Shown piece after piece: positions 27,347 through 36,249 of a DNA stretch of 64,000 bases. A program made the position numbers and the translations under genes. The stretch's first letter is position 1. The number at the start of each line of letters is the position of its first letter. The notes below the pieces were generated by a model, which worked only from the letters and a program-made list of their open reading frames with translations, ran no database searches and had not been told where the DNA came from. The DNA comes from an uncultured Pseudoxanthomonas sp. (GTDB taxonomy: Bacteria > Pseudomonadota > Gammaproteobacteria > Xanthomonadales > Xanthomonadaceae): contig CAMLGZ010000019.1 in NCBI GenBank assembly GCA_946479745.1, positions 1 through 64,000 on the forward strand, in the 5' to 3' direction.

Positions 27347-27780
27347 GACGATGTCTCCGTGGCGGGAATGCGCAGGCTGACGCGCAGCAGGTTGGCGCCG
27401 TCGAGGCGGCGGTAGTGGGTTTCCTCGGCGATCTGCCGGATCAGGTACAGGCCCAGCCCACCGATGGGGCGGTCCATGATGTCGGCCTCCAGGTCGGGAG
27501 TGGCGGCGGACAGCGGATCGAACGGCGCGCCCTCATCGCGGAATTCCAAAGTCAGCAGGCCGCCGGCGATGGCGATGTTGACCGACAGCTCGTGCTGACC
27601 CACGTCGGTGCCGTCGGCGCCGCCGTAAGCGATCGCGTTGCTGGCCAGCTCTTCCACGATCAGGCGCACGTCGCCGCGCACGCCCGCATCGATGCCGTGC
27701 CGGGTCAGCACCGCTTCCAGCGAGGTGTTGAGGTCTTCCACGCGGGCGTGCTCACCCGGGACGATCAGACGTATCAGCAT
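27343..27780 (-). CDS. Anti-sigma factor serine kinase (RsbW/SpoIIAB-like)
   Basis: This is a 145-residue GHKL-type ATPase domain. The N-box is LIVEELASNAIAYGG (Glu and Asn), the G1 box FRDEGAPFDP and the G2 box GGLGLYLIRQI. Such kinases phosphorylate STAS antagonists and may hold a sigma factor or another partner. No sigma factor is encoded in this operon, so the regulated target must lie elsewhere. The start overlaps the phosphatase gene by 29 bp and the stop overlaps the first STAS gene. Confidence 0.9.
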   Translation of the reverse strand: MLIRLIVPGEHARVEDLNTSLEAVLTRHGIDAGVRGDVRLIVEELASNAIAYGGADGTDVGQHELSVNIAIAGGLLTLEFRDEGAPFDPLSAATPDLEADIMDRPIGGLGLYLIRQIAEETHYRRLDGANLLRVSLRIPATETSS

Positions 27781-29851
27781 GCGCGCGCTCCTCGATGGAT
27801 TGCCTGGTTTCCGACATCGTTTCCAGTACTTCCGTTTTCAGTACTTCTGTTCCTAGTACTTCTGTTCCTGGTACTTCCGTTCCCAGCACTTCCGTCTGCT
27901 GGCTCAAGCGTATCGCCAGCACGGTGATGTCATCCGATTGCGGCGCAGCGTCGGCGAAGCGGTGCACTTCGGCGATCAGGTGTCGGCAATTGTCCTGTGC
28001 ACTGTAACCGGGACGCAGCGCGGCCAGCAGGCGGTCGCTGCCGTAGGCCTGGTTGTCCGCATCGAAGGCCTCCGTGACGCCGTCGGTGTAGGCGACCAGG
28101 CTGGCGCCGGGTTCCAGTTTTCCCTGCCATAGCGGGAAGCGGCTGCTGACTTCGAAACCCAGCGGCGGTCCGGTTTCGAAGGCGATGGTTTCCACGCGGC
28201 CATCGGCATGCAGCAGCAGCGGCGATTCGTGGCCCGCGCTGGCCAGCGTGCATTGGCCGTCGCGCAGGTCGATGCGGCCGCACAGCACGGTGGCGAACAT
28301 GCAGGTGTCGTTGCCCTCCACCAGGCGCCGCGAGGCTTCGGCCAGCACCTGCTCCGGCGAAGACGCCGAGCGCGCCGCCACTTCCAGCACGGTCATGGTG
28401 CGGGCCATGAACAGCGCCGCCGGCACGCCCTTGTCGGAGACATCGCCGATCGCGAACCACAGTTCGCCGTCGTCGCGTTCGATGAAACTGTAGAAATCCC
28501 CGCCCACCGCCTTGGCCGCTTCCAGCATTGCGTACGCCTCCAGGCGCGCGCCGCCGCGTTCGATCGTGCGTGCGGGCGGCAGCATCGCCAGCTGGATGTC
28601 GCGCGCGATGGAGAGCTCGCTCTCGAGTTTCTGCCGCGCCGCGCCCATCTCGCCTATTTCCACCAGCTGTCGCTGGATGGAAGTGCGCGCATGCTCCAGG
28701 GTGCGTGCCATCAGCCCGACTTCATCGCTGCGCCCGGTATGCGGCACCGGCCAGTCGTAATCGCCATGGGCCAGGCGGGTGGTGGAGACGGCCAAGTGCT
28801 CCACCGGCCGGCTGATGCGCTTGGCCAGGCGCCGCACCACCAGCATGGAGACCAGCGCCAGCAGCAAACCCACCGCAGCCAGCTGCCACAGGGCCTGGTT
28901 CAAGCGGGCCACGATCAGCTCATAGGATTGCGCCACCAGCAGCGACCAGCCGCTGTCGCCGATCGGTTCGACCACGGTGTAGCGCCATTCGCCGTTGCGC
29001 GTGTCCTGATGGCTGAACTGCGCCGCCCGGCGCAGGCGCACCGCTTCGGCGGCGGCGGCCAGGTCGGAGCGACCGCTGCGCTGGATGTATTGGTCCAGGG
29101 TCGTGCTCAGCGCCACTCCGGGTTCGGGATTGGCGGCCAGGGTGCCGCCCGGCGCCACCAGCGACACCCGCCAGCCGGGCAGGTTGGCCAGCGATTCGAA
29201 GTGGTCGGTCAGCGTGGTCAGCGGCAGGTCCAGGCTGACCATGCCGCGGGCGCTGCCGCCGCGGGCGGTCGGGCGCAAGGGCAGGTTGTAGGTGACCATC
29301 CATACGTCGCCCGCAGTTTGGTTGCGGTACGGCTCGGACCACCAGCCGCCAGTCGCAGCCAGGGTGCGCTGATACCACTTCTGGCTGCGGTAGTCGTAGC
29401 CATCGGCCAGCAGGTCGCGGTCTTTGCCGTTGGCCGCGATGTAGCGCGCGTACCCCAGTTCCGGTTGCCCATGCACCGGATCCAGCACCAGCAGCGCACC
29501 GTTGGCGCCGGGGGTGGCCCTGACCATTGCCCGCAGCGTGGCGTTCAGTTCGTCAGGGTCCAGGGTGGAAGCGGCCACCAGGTCGGTCAGGCCGGTGGTG
29601 GTGATGGCCACCGAACGCATCTGCACGCCCAGGCGCTGCGCTGCTTCCTGGGCGCTGGCGGTGGTGTTGCGTTTGGCGTCGTCCAGGATCATGTCGCGGG
29701 CCAGCCAGGCGATGGCCACGGTCACCAGCAACAGCAGCACCACATTGAGCGCACCGGACCACAGGGCGATTTTCGTGCGCAGGCTGCCGCGCCAACGCAC
29801 AGCGTCGGCAGGCGCCGTGCTGCTGCGCTGCTGTGAATCAGCTCCGGACAT
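27752..29851 (-). CDS. Membrane SpoIIE/PP2C-type phosphatase with Cache and HAMP domains
   Basis: This is an RsbU-like sensor phosphatase of 699 aa. There is a TM helix at about 30-50, then a periplasmic dCache sensor (LRAMVRATPGANGALLVLD, YDYRSQKWYQRTLAATGGWW), a second TM at about 320-345, HAMP, a short coiled coil and the PP2C domain. The PP2C metal motifs are VGGDFYSF, IGDVSDKGVPAALFM, SAGHESPLLL, YTDGVTEAFD and SDDITVLAI. The C terminus carries five TEVLG-like repeats from a 15-bp tandem array. I use ATG 29851; ATG 29884 is also possible. It would dephosphorylate the STAS proteins in response to an external ligand. Confidence 0.9.
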   Translation of the reverse strand: MSGADSQQRSSTAPADAVRWRGSLRTKIALWSGALNVVLLLLVTVAIAWLARDMILDDAKRNTTASAQEAAQRLGVQMRSVAITTTGLTDLVAASTLDPDELNATLRAMVRATPGANGALLVLDPVHGQPELGYARYIAANGKDRDLLADGYDYRSQKWYQRTLAATGGWWSEPYRNQTAGDVWMVTYNLPLRPTARGGSARGMVSLDLPLTTLTDHFESLANLPGWRVSLVAPGGTLAANPEPGVALSTTLDQYIQRSGRSDLAAAAEAVRLRRAAQFSHQDTRNGEWRYTVVEPIGDSGWSLLVAQSYELIVARLNQALWQLAAVGLLLALVSMLVVRRLAKRISRPVEHLAVSTTRLAHGDYDWPVPHTGRSDEVGLMARTLEHARTSIQRQLVEIGEMGAARQKLESELSIARDIQLAMLPPARTIERGGARLEAYAMLEAAKAVGGDFYSFIERDDGELWFAIGDVSDKGVPAALFMARTMTVLEVAARSASSPEQVLAEASRRLVEGNDTCMFATVLCGRIDLRDGQCTLASAGHESPLLLHADGRVETIAFETGPPLGFEVSSRFPLWQGKLEPGASLVAYTDGVTEAFDADNQAYGSDRLLAALRPGYSAQDNCRHLIAEVHRFADAAPQSDDITVLAIRLSQQTEVLGTEVPGTEVLGTEVLKTEVLETMSETRQSIEERAHADTSDRPG
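27821..27895. repeat. 15-bp tandem repeat, five units, coding
   Basis: Five adjacent 15-bp units with consensus TTCCAGTACTTCCGT vary at only a few positions. Read on the minus strand they encode TEVLG TEVPG TEVLG TEVLK TEVLE at the C terminus of the phosphatase, just before the overlap with the kinase gene. Being a multiple of three, copy-number change would keep the frame. Confidence 0.92.
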
Positions 29852-30086
29852 GCCGGTATCCCGTGAATCCCCCAAGCGGATCATATGCCTGCAGTCGCGA
29901 CCAATGTGAGACGGGGCCGGGCGTTTCCCAAATGGCTTGTGGACATGTCCCGAGCCAAGCGTGCCGGGGTCCGGGCCGTTTCCATACGCAGGCGTAGCGA
30001 GGCCGTTTTACAGTGCCTGCGTTACACTCGTGAGCTCACAAAAAAACGACTACGCCATGCCCGGCATGGCCCCCACGGGAGTGGTA

Positions 30087-32777
30087 ATGAACTGGTTGAA
30101 CGACATGTTGCAGAGCGATCCGGACCCGCAGGAAACCCGCGAGTGGGTCGATTCCATCAAGGCGGTGATCGACGCCGAAGGCCCGCTGCGGGCGCACCAG
30201 CTGCTGGAAGGCATGGTGGAGCTGACCCGGCGTTCCGGCGCGTTCCTGCCGTTCTCGCCCACCACCGAATACGTCAACACCATTGCGCCCGCCCTGGAAG
30301 CCAAATCCCCGGGCGACGCCGCCATCGAATGGCGCCTGCGCTCGATCATCCGCTGGAACGCCATGGCCACCGTGGTCCGGGCCAACCGCAAGCCGGGCGA
30401 TCTGGGCGGCCACATCGCCAGCTTCGCCTCCAGCGCCACCTTGTATGACGTGGGCTTCAACCACTTCTGGCGCGCCCCGTCGGAAAACCACCCCGGCGAT
30501 CTGCTGTTCGTGCAGGGCCACTCCTCCCCCGGCATCTACGCGCGTTCGTTCCTGGAAGGCCGCATCAGCGAAGCGCAGCTGGACAACTTCCGCATGGAAG
30601 TCGACGGCCACGGCATCTCTTCCTATCCGCATCCCTGGCTGATGCCCGATTACTGGCAGACCCCCACCGTGTCGATGGGCCTGGGTCCGCTGGCGGCGAT
30701 CTACCAGGCGCAATTCATGAAGTACCTGGAGCACCGCGGCCTGATCGAGAAGTCCGACCGCAAGGTCTGGTGCTTCATGGGCGACGGCGAGTCGGACGAA
30801 CCCGAAAGCCTGGGCGCCATTGCGCTGGCCGGTCGCGAAGGCCTGGACAACCTGGTGTTCGTGGTCAACTGCAACCTGCAGCGCCTGGACGGTCCGGTGC
30901 GCGGCAACGGCAAGATCATCCAGGAGCTGGAAGGCGTGTTCCGCGGCGGCGGCTGGAACGTGATCAAGCTGCTGTGGGGCAGCTACTGGGATCCGCTCCT
31001 GGCCCGCGACACCGACGGCGTGCTGAAGAAGCTGATGATGGAAACCGTCGACGGCGAGTACCAGAACTGCAAGGCGTTCGGCGGCAAGTACACGCGCGAG
31101 AATTTCTTCAACAAGTATCCGGAAACCGCGGCCATGGTGGCCAATCTTTCCGACGACGACATCTGGCGCCTCAACCGCGGCGGCCACGATCCGCACAAGG
31201 TCTACGCGGCCTACCATCAGGCGGTCAACACCAAGGGCATGCCCACGGTGATCCTGGCCAAGACGGTGAAGGGCTACGGCATGGGCGCGGCGGGCGAGTC
31301 GCTCAACCCCACCCACCAGACCAAGAAGCTGGACGACGAGACCATCAGGATCTTCCGCGACCGGTTCAATATTCCGGTCACCGACGCGCAGCTGGCCGAC
31401 GGGCAGATTCCGTTCTACCACCCGGGCGAAGACTCGGTGGAAGTGCAGTACCTCAAGGAGCGTCGCGCTTCGTTGGGCGGTTATCTGCCGCAGCGCCGTC
31501 GCAAGGCGGACGAGTCGTTCGAGACGCCCAAGTTGGAAGTCTTCGACCGTTTGCTGAAGTCGTCCGGCGAGCGCGAAATCTCCACCACCATGGCGTTCGT
31601 GCAGACGCTCAACATCGCCCTGCGCGACAAGCAGCTGGGGCCGCGCATCGTGCCGATTGTTGCGGATGAAGCGCGCACTTTCGGCATGGAAGGCATGTTC
31701 CGCCAGATCGGCATCTATGCGCCGTTCGGTCAGAAGTACAAGCCGGTCGATGCCGACCAGCTGATGTACTACCGCGAGGACCAGAGCGGTCAGGTGCTGC
31801 AGCAGGGCATCAGCGAGCCGGGCGCGATTTCTTCGTGGATGGCCGCCGGCACCAGTTATTCGGTCAGCAACGTGCCCATGCTGCCGTTCTACATCTACTA
31901 CTCCATGTTCGGTTTCCAGCGCGTGGGCGACATCGCCTGGCAGGCGGCGGACATGCGCACGCGCGGCTTCTTGTTGGGCGGTACGGCCGGGCGCACTACG
32001 CTCAATGGCGAGGGCTTGCAGCATGAGGATGGCTTCAGCCATCTGATCGCCGGTTCCATTCCCAATTGCCGCAGCTACGACCCGACTTTCGGTTTCGAAG
32101 TCACGGTGGTCTTGCAGCACGGCATGCAGAAGATGATGCAGGAGCAGGTGGACGAGTATTACTACCTGACCCTGATGAACGAAAACTACACCCACCCGGA
32201 CATGCCGGAGGGTGCGGCCGAGGGCATCATCAAGGGCATGTATCTGTTGAAGGATGCGGGCAAGCCGAAGAAGGGCGAGCTGCGGGTGCAGTTGCTGGGC
32301 AGCGGCACCATCCTGCGCGAGGCGATTGCGGCGGCGGAATTGCTGGACAAGGATTTCGGCGTCAGCGCGGATATCTGGTCTTGCCCCAGCTTCAATGAGC
32401 TGCGTCGGGATGGTTTCGATGTGGAGCGTTGGAACCGGTTGAATCCGGAAGCCAAGGCGCCGCGCAAGGCGTACGTGACCACGTTGTTGGAAGGCCGCCA
32501 GGGCCCGGCCATCGCCGCTACAGATTATGTGCGCGCTTATGCGGACCAGATTCGCGCGTTCGTGCCGCAGACTTATACGGTGCTGGGCACGGATGGGTTT
32601 GGGCGTTCGGATACGCGCGCCAACCTGCGGCGGTTCTTCGAGGTCGACCGGTACTACATCGCGCATGCGGCCATTGCGGCGCTGGCGGCGGACGGCAAGA
32701 TGACTGGCAAGGATGTGGCCAGGGCTATCAAGCAGTACAAGATTGATGTGGAGAAGGTCAATCCGGTTGGGGTGTAA
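30087..32777 (+). CDS. aceE: Pyruvate dehydrogenase E1 component, homodimeric type
   Basis: AceE is the thiamine-diphosphate E1 of the pyruvate dehydrogenase complex: it decarboxylates pyruvate and acetylates the lipoyl E2. The 896-aa protein has the expected landmarks: FLPFSPTTEYVNTI, FVQGHSSPGIYARSFLEGR, the TPP motif from GDGESDEPES to NCNLQRLDG, EARTFGMEGMFRQ, YYREDQSGQVLQQGISE and FGRSDTRANLRRFFEVD. ATG 30087 (MNWLNDML) with ACGGGAGTGG upstream is the usual family start. E2 and E3 genes are not adjacent, as in other Xanthomonads. A hairpin terminator follows, and the low-GC island begins immediately after. Confidence 0.96.
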   Translation: MNWLNDMLQSDPDPQETREWVDSIKAVIDAEGPLRAHQLLEGMVELTRRSGAFLPFSPTTEYVNTIAPALEAKSPGDAAIEWRLRSIIRWNAMATVVRANRKPGDLGGHIASFASSATLYDVGFNHFWRAPSENHPGDLLFVQGHSSPGIYARSFLEGRISEAQLDNFRMEVDGHGISSYPHPWLMPDYWQTPTVSMGLGPLAAIYQAQFMKYLEHRGLIEKSDRKVWCFMGDGESDEPESLGAIALAGREGLDNLVFVVNCNLQRLDGPVRGNGKIIQELEGVFRGGGWNVIKLLWGSYWDPLLARDTDGVLKKLMMETVDGEYQNCKAFGGKYTRENFFNKYPETAAMVANLSDDDIWRLNRGGHDPHKVYAAYHQAVNTKGMPTVILAKTVKGYGMGAAGESLNPTHQTKKLDDETIRIFRDRFNIPVTDAQLADGQIPFYHPGEDSVEVQYLKERRASLGGYLPQRRRKADESFETPKLEVFDRLLKSSGEREISTTMAFVQTLNIALRDKQLGPRIVPIVADEARTFGMEGMFRQIGIYAPFGQKYKPVDADQLMYYREDQSGQVLQQGISEPGAISSWMAAGTSYSVSNVPMLPFYIYYSMFGFQRVGDIAWQAADMRTRGFLLGGTAGRTTLNGEGLQHEDGFSHLIAGSIPNCRSYDPTFGFEVTVVLQHGMQKMMQEQVDEYYYLTLMNENYTHPDMPEGAAEGIIKGMYLLKDAGKPKKGELRVQLLGSGTILREAIAAAELLDKDFGVSADIWSCPSFNELRRDGFDVERWNRLNPEAKAPRKAYVTTLLEGRQGPAIAATDYVRAYADQIRAFVPQTYTVLGTDGFGRSDTRANLRRFFEVDRYYIAHAAIAALAADGKMTGKDVARAIKQYKIDVEKVNPVGV

Positions 32778-32798
32778 TGCCGGTAGACATTTCGGACT

Positions 32799-32813
32799 GT
32801 AAATATTTCACAC
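32799..32813 (-). repeat. 15-bp motif GTGTGAAATATTTAC, copy 1 (minus orientation)
   Basis: The plus strand reads GTAAATATTTCACAC, just before the aceE terminator and at the left edge of the low-GC region. Copies in the other orientation occur at 38566-38580 and, with one change, at 43767-43781. The role is unknown; see findings. Confidence 0.6.
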
Positions 32814-32814
32814 A

Positions 32815-32838
32815 CGAGCGGCTGAATGCCGCTCGTTT
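32815..32838 (+). terminator. Intrinsic terminator of aceE
   Basis: Stem CGAGCGGC / GCCGCTCG with loop TGAAT and a short T-run (TTTCAT), 37 bp after the aceE stop. Confidence 0.8.
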
Positions 32839-32985
32839 CATATATGTGATAAAACTGAGCAAAATCAAATAGTTGCCGTACTTCATATGTGGCATGCTGC
32901 TTGGTCATTTTTGCACTGACCTGATGGAATCACGCGCCGGTCGCAGTTTGTGCGACAGTTGCTTGGCAGGGTAAGGGGGAAGCCC

Positions 32986-33618
32986 ATGGCAGAAAGTGAT
33001 TCATCGGCATCGCAACAGGGCTACAAAAGGATTTTGCGGAATGTGACCATAGCTATCGGCGGGTTGCTGATATTGGTTGCATGTTCAAAGCCGCTGTACG
33101 ACATGGTCCGAAAACCACACGACCAGCGGTGGGAACGGGCTCTGGTAGCGGAGGAAAATAAGCGCGCCGCAGCTGCCAGTGCCGCAGGCGACCGATCTCT
33201 GCGAGAAGCGCGCGACTTTGGTAAGGAGCTCGATGTTTTGACGAGTTTCTACGAAACCGTCATTAGTATCCTTCTGACCGTGTTGGCGATGGTTGCCGGC
33301 CTCGCGTTTTGGACCATAAAGGTCGTGACAAGGGCGCAGGCCGAGGAGACTGCAACCGAAGCCGCTGCACGGATTCTCGGCAATCATGATGGCTTCCGAG
33401 AAAGACTTGCTGAGGTCGTTGATAATGCTGTTGAACTTCGAATGGAAGAAGTGAACGCAAAGCTTGAAGAGTTTTCAGTCCCTCTTGATATGGCTGTGCA
33501 AAACCCCGATCAAGCCGTCGGGTCAAAACCTCAGGCTACGAAGGTAGCTAGCAAAGCTACTAAGAAGGCGACGAAGAAGGTTACGAAGGCCCCATCAAAG
33601 AAGAATGAAGGCAAATAG
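32986..33618 (+). CDS. Hypothetical membrane protein with Lys-rich tail
   Basis: I do not recognise the family. The 210-aa protein has two hydrophobic segments (about 20-35, VTIAIGGLLILVACS, and about 95-112, ISILLTVLAMVAGLAFW) separated by a charged helix (RWERALVAEENKRAAAASA), then an amphipathic region and a Lys/Thr/Ala-rich tail (KATKKATKKVTKAPSKK). AGGGGGA precedes ATG 32986. Base composition is clearly lower in GC than aceE. It ends eight bases before the ImmA/IrrE gene, so it probably belongs to that operon as a membrane sensor or anchor (inference). Confidence 0.7.
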   Translation: MAESDSSASQQGYKRILRNVTIAIGGLLILVACSKPLYDMVRKPHDQRWERALVAEENKRAAAASAAGDRSLREARDFGKELDVLTSFYETVISILLTVLAMVAGLAFWTIKVVTRAQAEETATEAAARILGNHDGFRERLAEVVDNAVELRMEEVNAKLEEFSVPLDMAVQNPDQAVGSKPQATKVASKATKKATKKVTKAPSKKNEGK

Positions 33619-33626
33619 GTGCAGAC

Positions 33627-34151
33627 ATGGCCGTTGTGAAGAGAAAGCCTGAGCCAACCCCGGTTGCAGCGCTGATCTCCGATCTGGAGACAACAAGAAA
33701 GGTTCTGTTAGGAGCTGGAATTTCAGATATTCCGGTAGATGTTCGTCGTGCGGCTGCAGCGCTTGGCGTACGCATTCAATACGAGCCGATGGCCGACGAG
33801 ATGTCCGGCTACTTAGAGAAGCGTAGTGGTGAGTGGGTAGCCGGGGTTAATGCACATCACAGCGGCGTTAGACAGCGATTTACCATTGCGCATGAGCTAG
33901 CGCACTTCGTTTTGCATCGAAATCTACAAGAAGAGTTCCGTGACATGATATTTACGCGCCGATCGATGGAGCGTAATCAGATGGAGCGAGAGGCGGATGC
34001 ATTTGCAGCGCAGCTGCTGATGCCAACAGAAGCTCTAGTTGCAGATGTGCGTGGAGGAATTACCAACGTTCATATTCTTGCTGAGCGCTACCAAGTCTCC
34101 GGCTTGGCGATGAAGTATCGATTACTAAACCTCGGCTATAAGGTGAGTTAG
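33627..34151 (+). CDS. ImmA/IrrE family metallo-endopeptidase
   Basis: ImmA/IrrE peptidases cleave repressors or transcription factors in mobile elements, stress and toxin-antitoxin systems. The zinc motif is HELAHF (89-94, in RQRFTIAHELAHFVLH), and the third ligand lies in EREADAFAAQLLMP. There is no helix-turn-helix in this protein. Length is 174 aa. It lies between a membrane protein and a beta-family protein with gaps of 8 and 3 bp, so a single operon is likely. The repressor it would cleave is not adjacent; the XRE gene at 41689 is the only helix-turn-helix gene in the island. Confidence 0.92.
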   Translation: MAVVKRKPEPTPVAALISDLETTRKVLLGAGISDIPVDVRRAAAALGVRIQYEPMADEMSGYLEKRSGEWVAGVNAHHSGVRQRFTIAHELAHFVLHRNLQEEFRDMIFTRRSMERNQMEREADAFAAQLLMPTEALVADVRGGITNVHILAERYQVSGLAMKYRLLNLGYKVS

Positions 34152-34154
34152 GAA

Positions 34155-35219
34155 ATGATATCGCTGGGGGGGCGTGTATATATTCCTGCACTAAGGACCC
34201 GTGACTCGGAGCTAAAAGGCTACGAGAATCTTAGTAATCCGGTAAAAGATGTGCTGCTTCCAATCTTTGAAATAACTAAATCGCGAAGATCAAAATCCAA
34301 TCCGGACGGCTCAATTGCGCTCACGATGAAGCGCCTCTTAGAGGCCGTTAGCGACAGACCATTTATTGCTGATGTAACTTCACTTGAGTCGCAAGGAAAT
34401 GCGGGTACGGCTGCACTGTTAGATCCTGCGGAAGCATACGGTAACTGGCGTCGATTTGTGCAGACGCTTCCGTCAACTTGCATTCCTGTAGTGCATCTAA
34501 GTGACCCCTTCGATCAACAGGAGTTGGCCACTCAAATTAACGGGCTTTGGCTTCATTCTCATGCCGTGGCCATTCGAATTCCAACAGATTATCCTTATAC
34601 GGCTCAAGTTGCCGCAACATTGTTGAGCAAAGAGCAACGAGGAGGAGGACAGCTACTGGTTTTTGCGGATGACGGATTCGTGCAACAACGCGGAGCAAGC
34701 GCATCGGCAACAAGATGCCGTGCGGTGCTTGACCATTTTAGTGGCAAGGTAGACGTTGTAGCGCCTCTCACAAGTAGCTTTCCCAGTAGTGTCACCATCC
34801 CGTCATTCGGGGGCGGCGATGCTTATGGTTGCTTCGCTCTCGAAGAAGTGAATGTGTCCGAAGAAATTAAGCTTTTTGGATTGGCCGGCGCAGAGGTTAT
34901 TCACGGGGATTACGCCCTTATACATCCGGATGATTTCGACGGCGTCGTAACGAACTGGGTGCCGCGCATAGATATCCCATTAGACAATGAAGGCTACTAT
35001 CATCGCTATCGTCGTGATGTAGGTGGTTATGCTTTGGCAGCCAGGCGAGCGGTAGATAACCCAAAATACGACAAGTTAAATTGCTGGGCTGATAATTGCG
35101 TTGGAGAAGCAGCGCATGGTAATCCGCCGGGTAGGAGTCCCGCATTTTGGATCAGTGCGCGTGTTAATTATCACATCACTCGGCAAGCCAAGAAGCTATC
35201 GCCTAATCTTGTTCTGTAA
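34155..35219 (+). CDS. Beta-family protein (phage T4 beta / sce7725-like)
   Basis: The opening GGRVYIPALRTRDSELKGYENL followed by LPIFEITK, and the later pattern FIADVTSLES, IPVVHLSD and GDYALIHPDDFD, resemble the 'beta family protein' group (Pfam Beta_protein), which is common next to ImmA/IrrE genes and in defence islands. Its biochemical role is unknown. The 354-aa protein is probably soluble. ATG 34155 follows the ImmA stop by three bases. The 3' end overlaps the convergent sce7726-like gene by 24 bp. Confidence 0.75.
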   Translation: MISLGGRVYIPALRTRDSELKGYENLSNPVKDVLLPIFEITKSRRSKSNPDGSIALTMKRLLEAVSDRPFIADVTSLESQGNAGTAALLDPAEAYGNWRRFVQTLPSTCIPVVHLSDPFDQQELATQINGLWLHSHAVAIRIPTDYPYTAQVAATLLSKEQRGGGQLLVFADDGFVQQRGASASATRCRAVLDHFSGKVDVVAPLTSSFPSSVTIPSFGGGDAYGCFALEEVNVSEEIKLFGLAGAEVIHGDYALIHPDDFDGVVTNWVPRIDIPLDNEGYYHRYRRDVGGYALAARRAVDNPKYDKLNCWADNCVGEAAHGNPPGRSPAFWISARVNYHITRQAKKLSPNLVL

Positions 35220-35816
35220 CGCCAGCATGTGTAAGTCGTCTAAATCGATGCGATCGCTCCTCTCGCGTTGAAAGGCGGCGAAGCGTTCGGCGTTTCGATT
35301 TGACAAAGCACTTAATGCGAAGCTGCTTAGTTTATCTCTTGAGATATTATTGGCTGCGAACTCGCGCGCTGCTGTAACGCCCAGCGATCTCACTGCCGAC
35401 CTGCCAAGAAGCAAGTCGAGATCTTGTCTTCCAAGCCATGCACTCGCCGCCTGCTTCGAAAGACTTGTTCGCCGAATTGGCTTTCGGAGAAGTTCGATTG
35501 AATCCGTCGCAAGCAGAATGATGCCGACCTCACGCGGCAGCATGCTACGTACTCGATCCAAGTGTCGGGGTGCTGTAGCAATCGTCACATCCAGGAACAT
35601 TTCTCGATAATCTTCTATCTGCTTAAGAAGAGAGTAGGTATTGTCGCGAGCGCTCTTGATCTCGATGGCCGAAAGACGTTCTTCTGAGAGGATTGCCAAA
35701 TCCGCCTTTCGTTTGACGTCGCGAAATGGAAGTTCTACGCATAGGGATTCTGAATCGCTTAACGATCCGAGAATCCACTGTATCAATCGAATTGCCTCGT
35801 CGCGCGCGTAGGTCAT
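35196..35816 (-). CDS. sce7726-like putative nuclease
   Basis: The segment RKADLAILSEERLSAIEIKSARDNTYSL has the D-x(n)-ExK arrangement of a PD-(D/E)XK nuclease core and matches the flavour of sce7726 family proteins, followed by QIEDYREMFLDVTIATAPRHLDRV. sce7726 and beta/sce7725-type genes are often adjacent. Length is 206 aa, with no membrane segment. ATG 35816 has a weak ribosome-binding site. It faces the beta-family gene tail to tail with overlapping 3' ends. DNA cleavage is inferred from the fold only. Confidence 0.65.
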   Translation of the reverse strand: MTYARDEAIRLIQWILGSLSDSESLCVELPFRDVKRKADLAILSEERLSAIEIKSARDNTYSLLKQIEDYREMFLDVTIATAPRHLDRVRSMLPREVGIILLATDSIELLRKPIRRTSLSKQAASAWLGRQDLDLLLGRSAVRSLGVTAAREFAANNISRDKLSSFALSALSNRNAERFAAFQRERSDRIDLDDLHMLALQNKIRR

Positions 35817-36249
35817 GGGATGTGCTTCATTTTCCTCAGTATGGCACTTCGTACGCGCCCAAAGTCGATGAGTTCTGGCTAAGTTTGCTCCACCGACTCA
35901 GAGTATCCGACATGGTCTCGTGATAGCTGGCGTTAGAGTCAACCCAGCTCGCGGTACTGGCACAACCTACACGCTAATGTCAGATTGGATCACATTGTAA
36001 GCTTTGCGCAGCTTCGCATGAAGCTGGTCGTTATTTGCTAGTTCGCCTGAAGCTAAGCGTTACTTGTCACATCAAGCTGACCTAAGATGATTGCTACGTG
36101 CAACGACATTGGAATTTTACCCTCACTCTTGGCAAGATTCTGACTAGAACTACGAGGCCAGTACGGCGTAAGCATGCCCTCAGAACCGATCCAAGCTTGG
36201 GAGTCGCGTGTTAGTGCATATCAGAAAAGGCGTTGGACTCGAGAGTTTT
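35817..36249. other. Gene-free stretch in the island
   Basis: No convincing gene, RNA or repeat is visible in these roughly 430 AT-richer bases. Short open frames exist but lack ribosome-binding sites and similarity to anything I know. It must contain the promoter of the minus-strand sce7726-like gene and of the gene starting at 36250. Confidence 0.4.

Noticed and set aside
30036..32666. Open frame of about 876 codons antisense to aceE
   Set aside because: Same artefact: low-complexity translation, no ribosome-binding site, fully explained by aceE codon bias.
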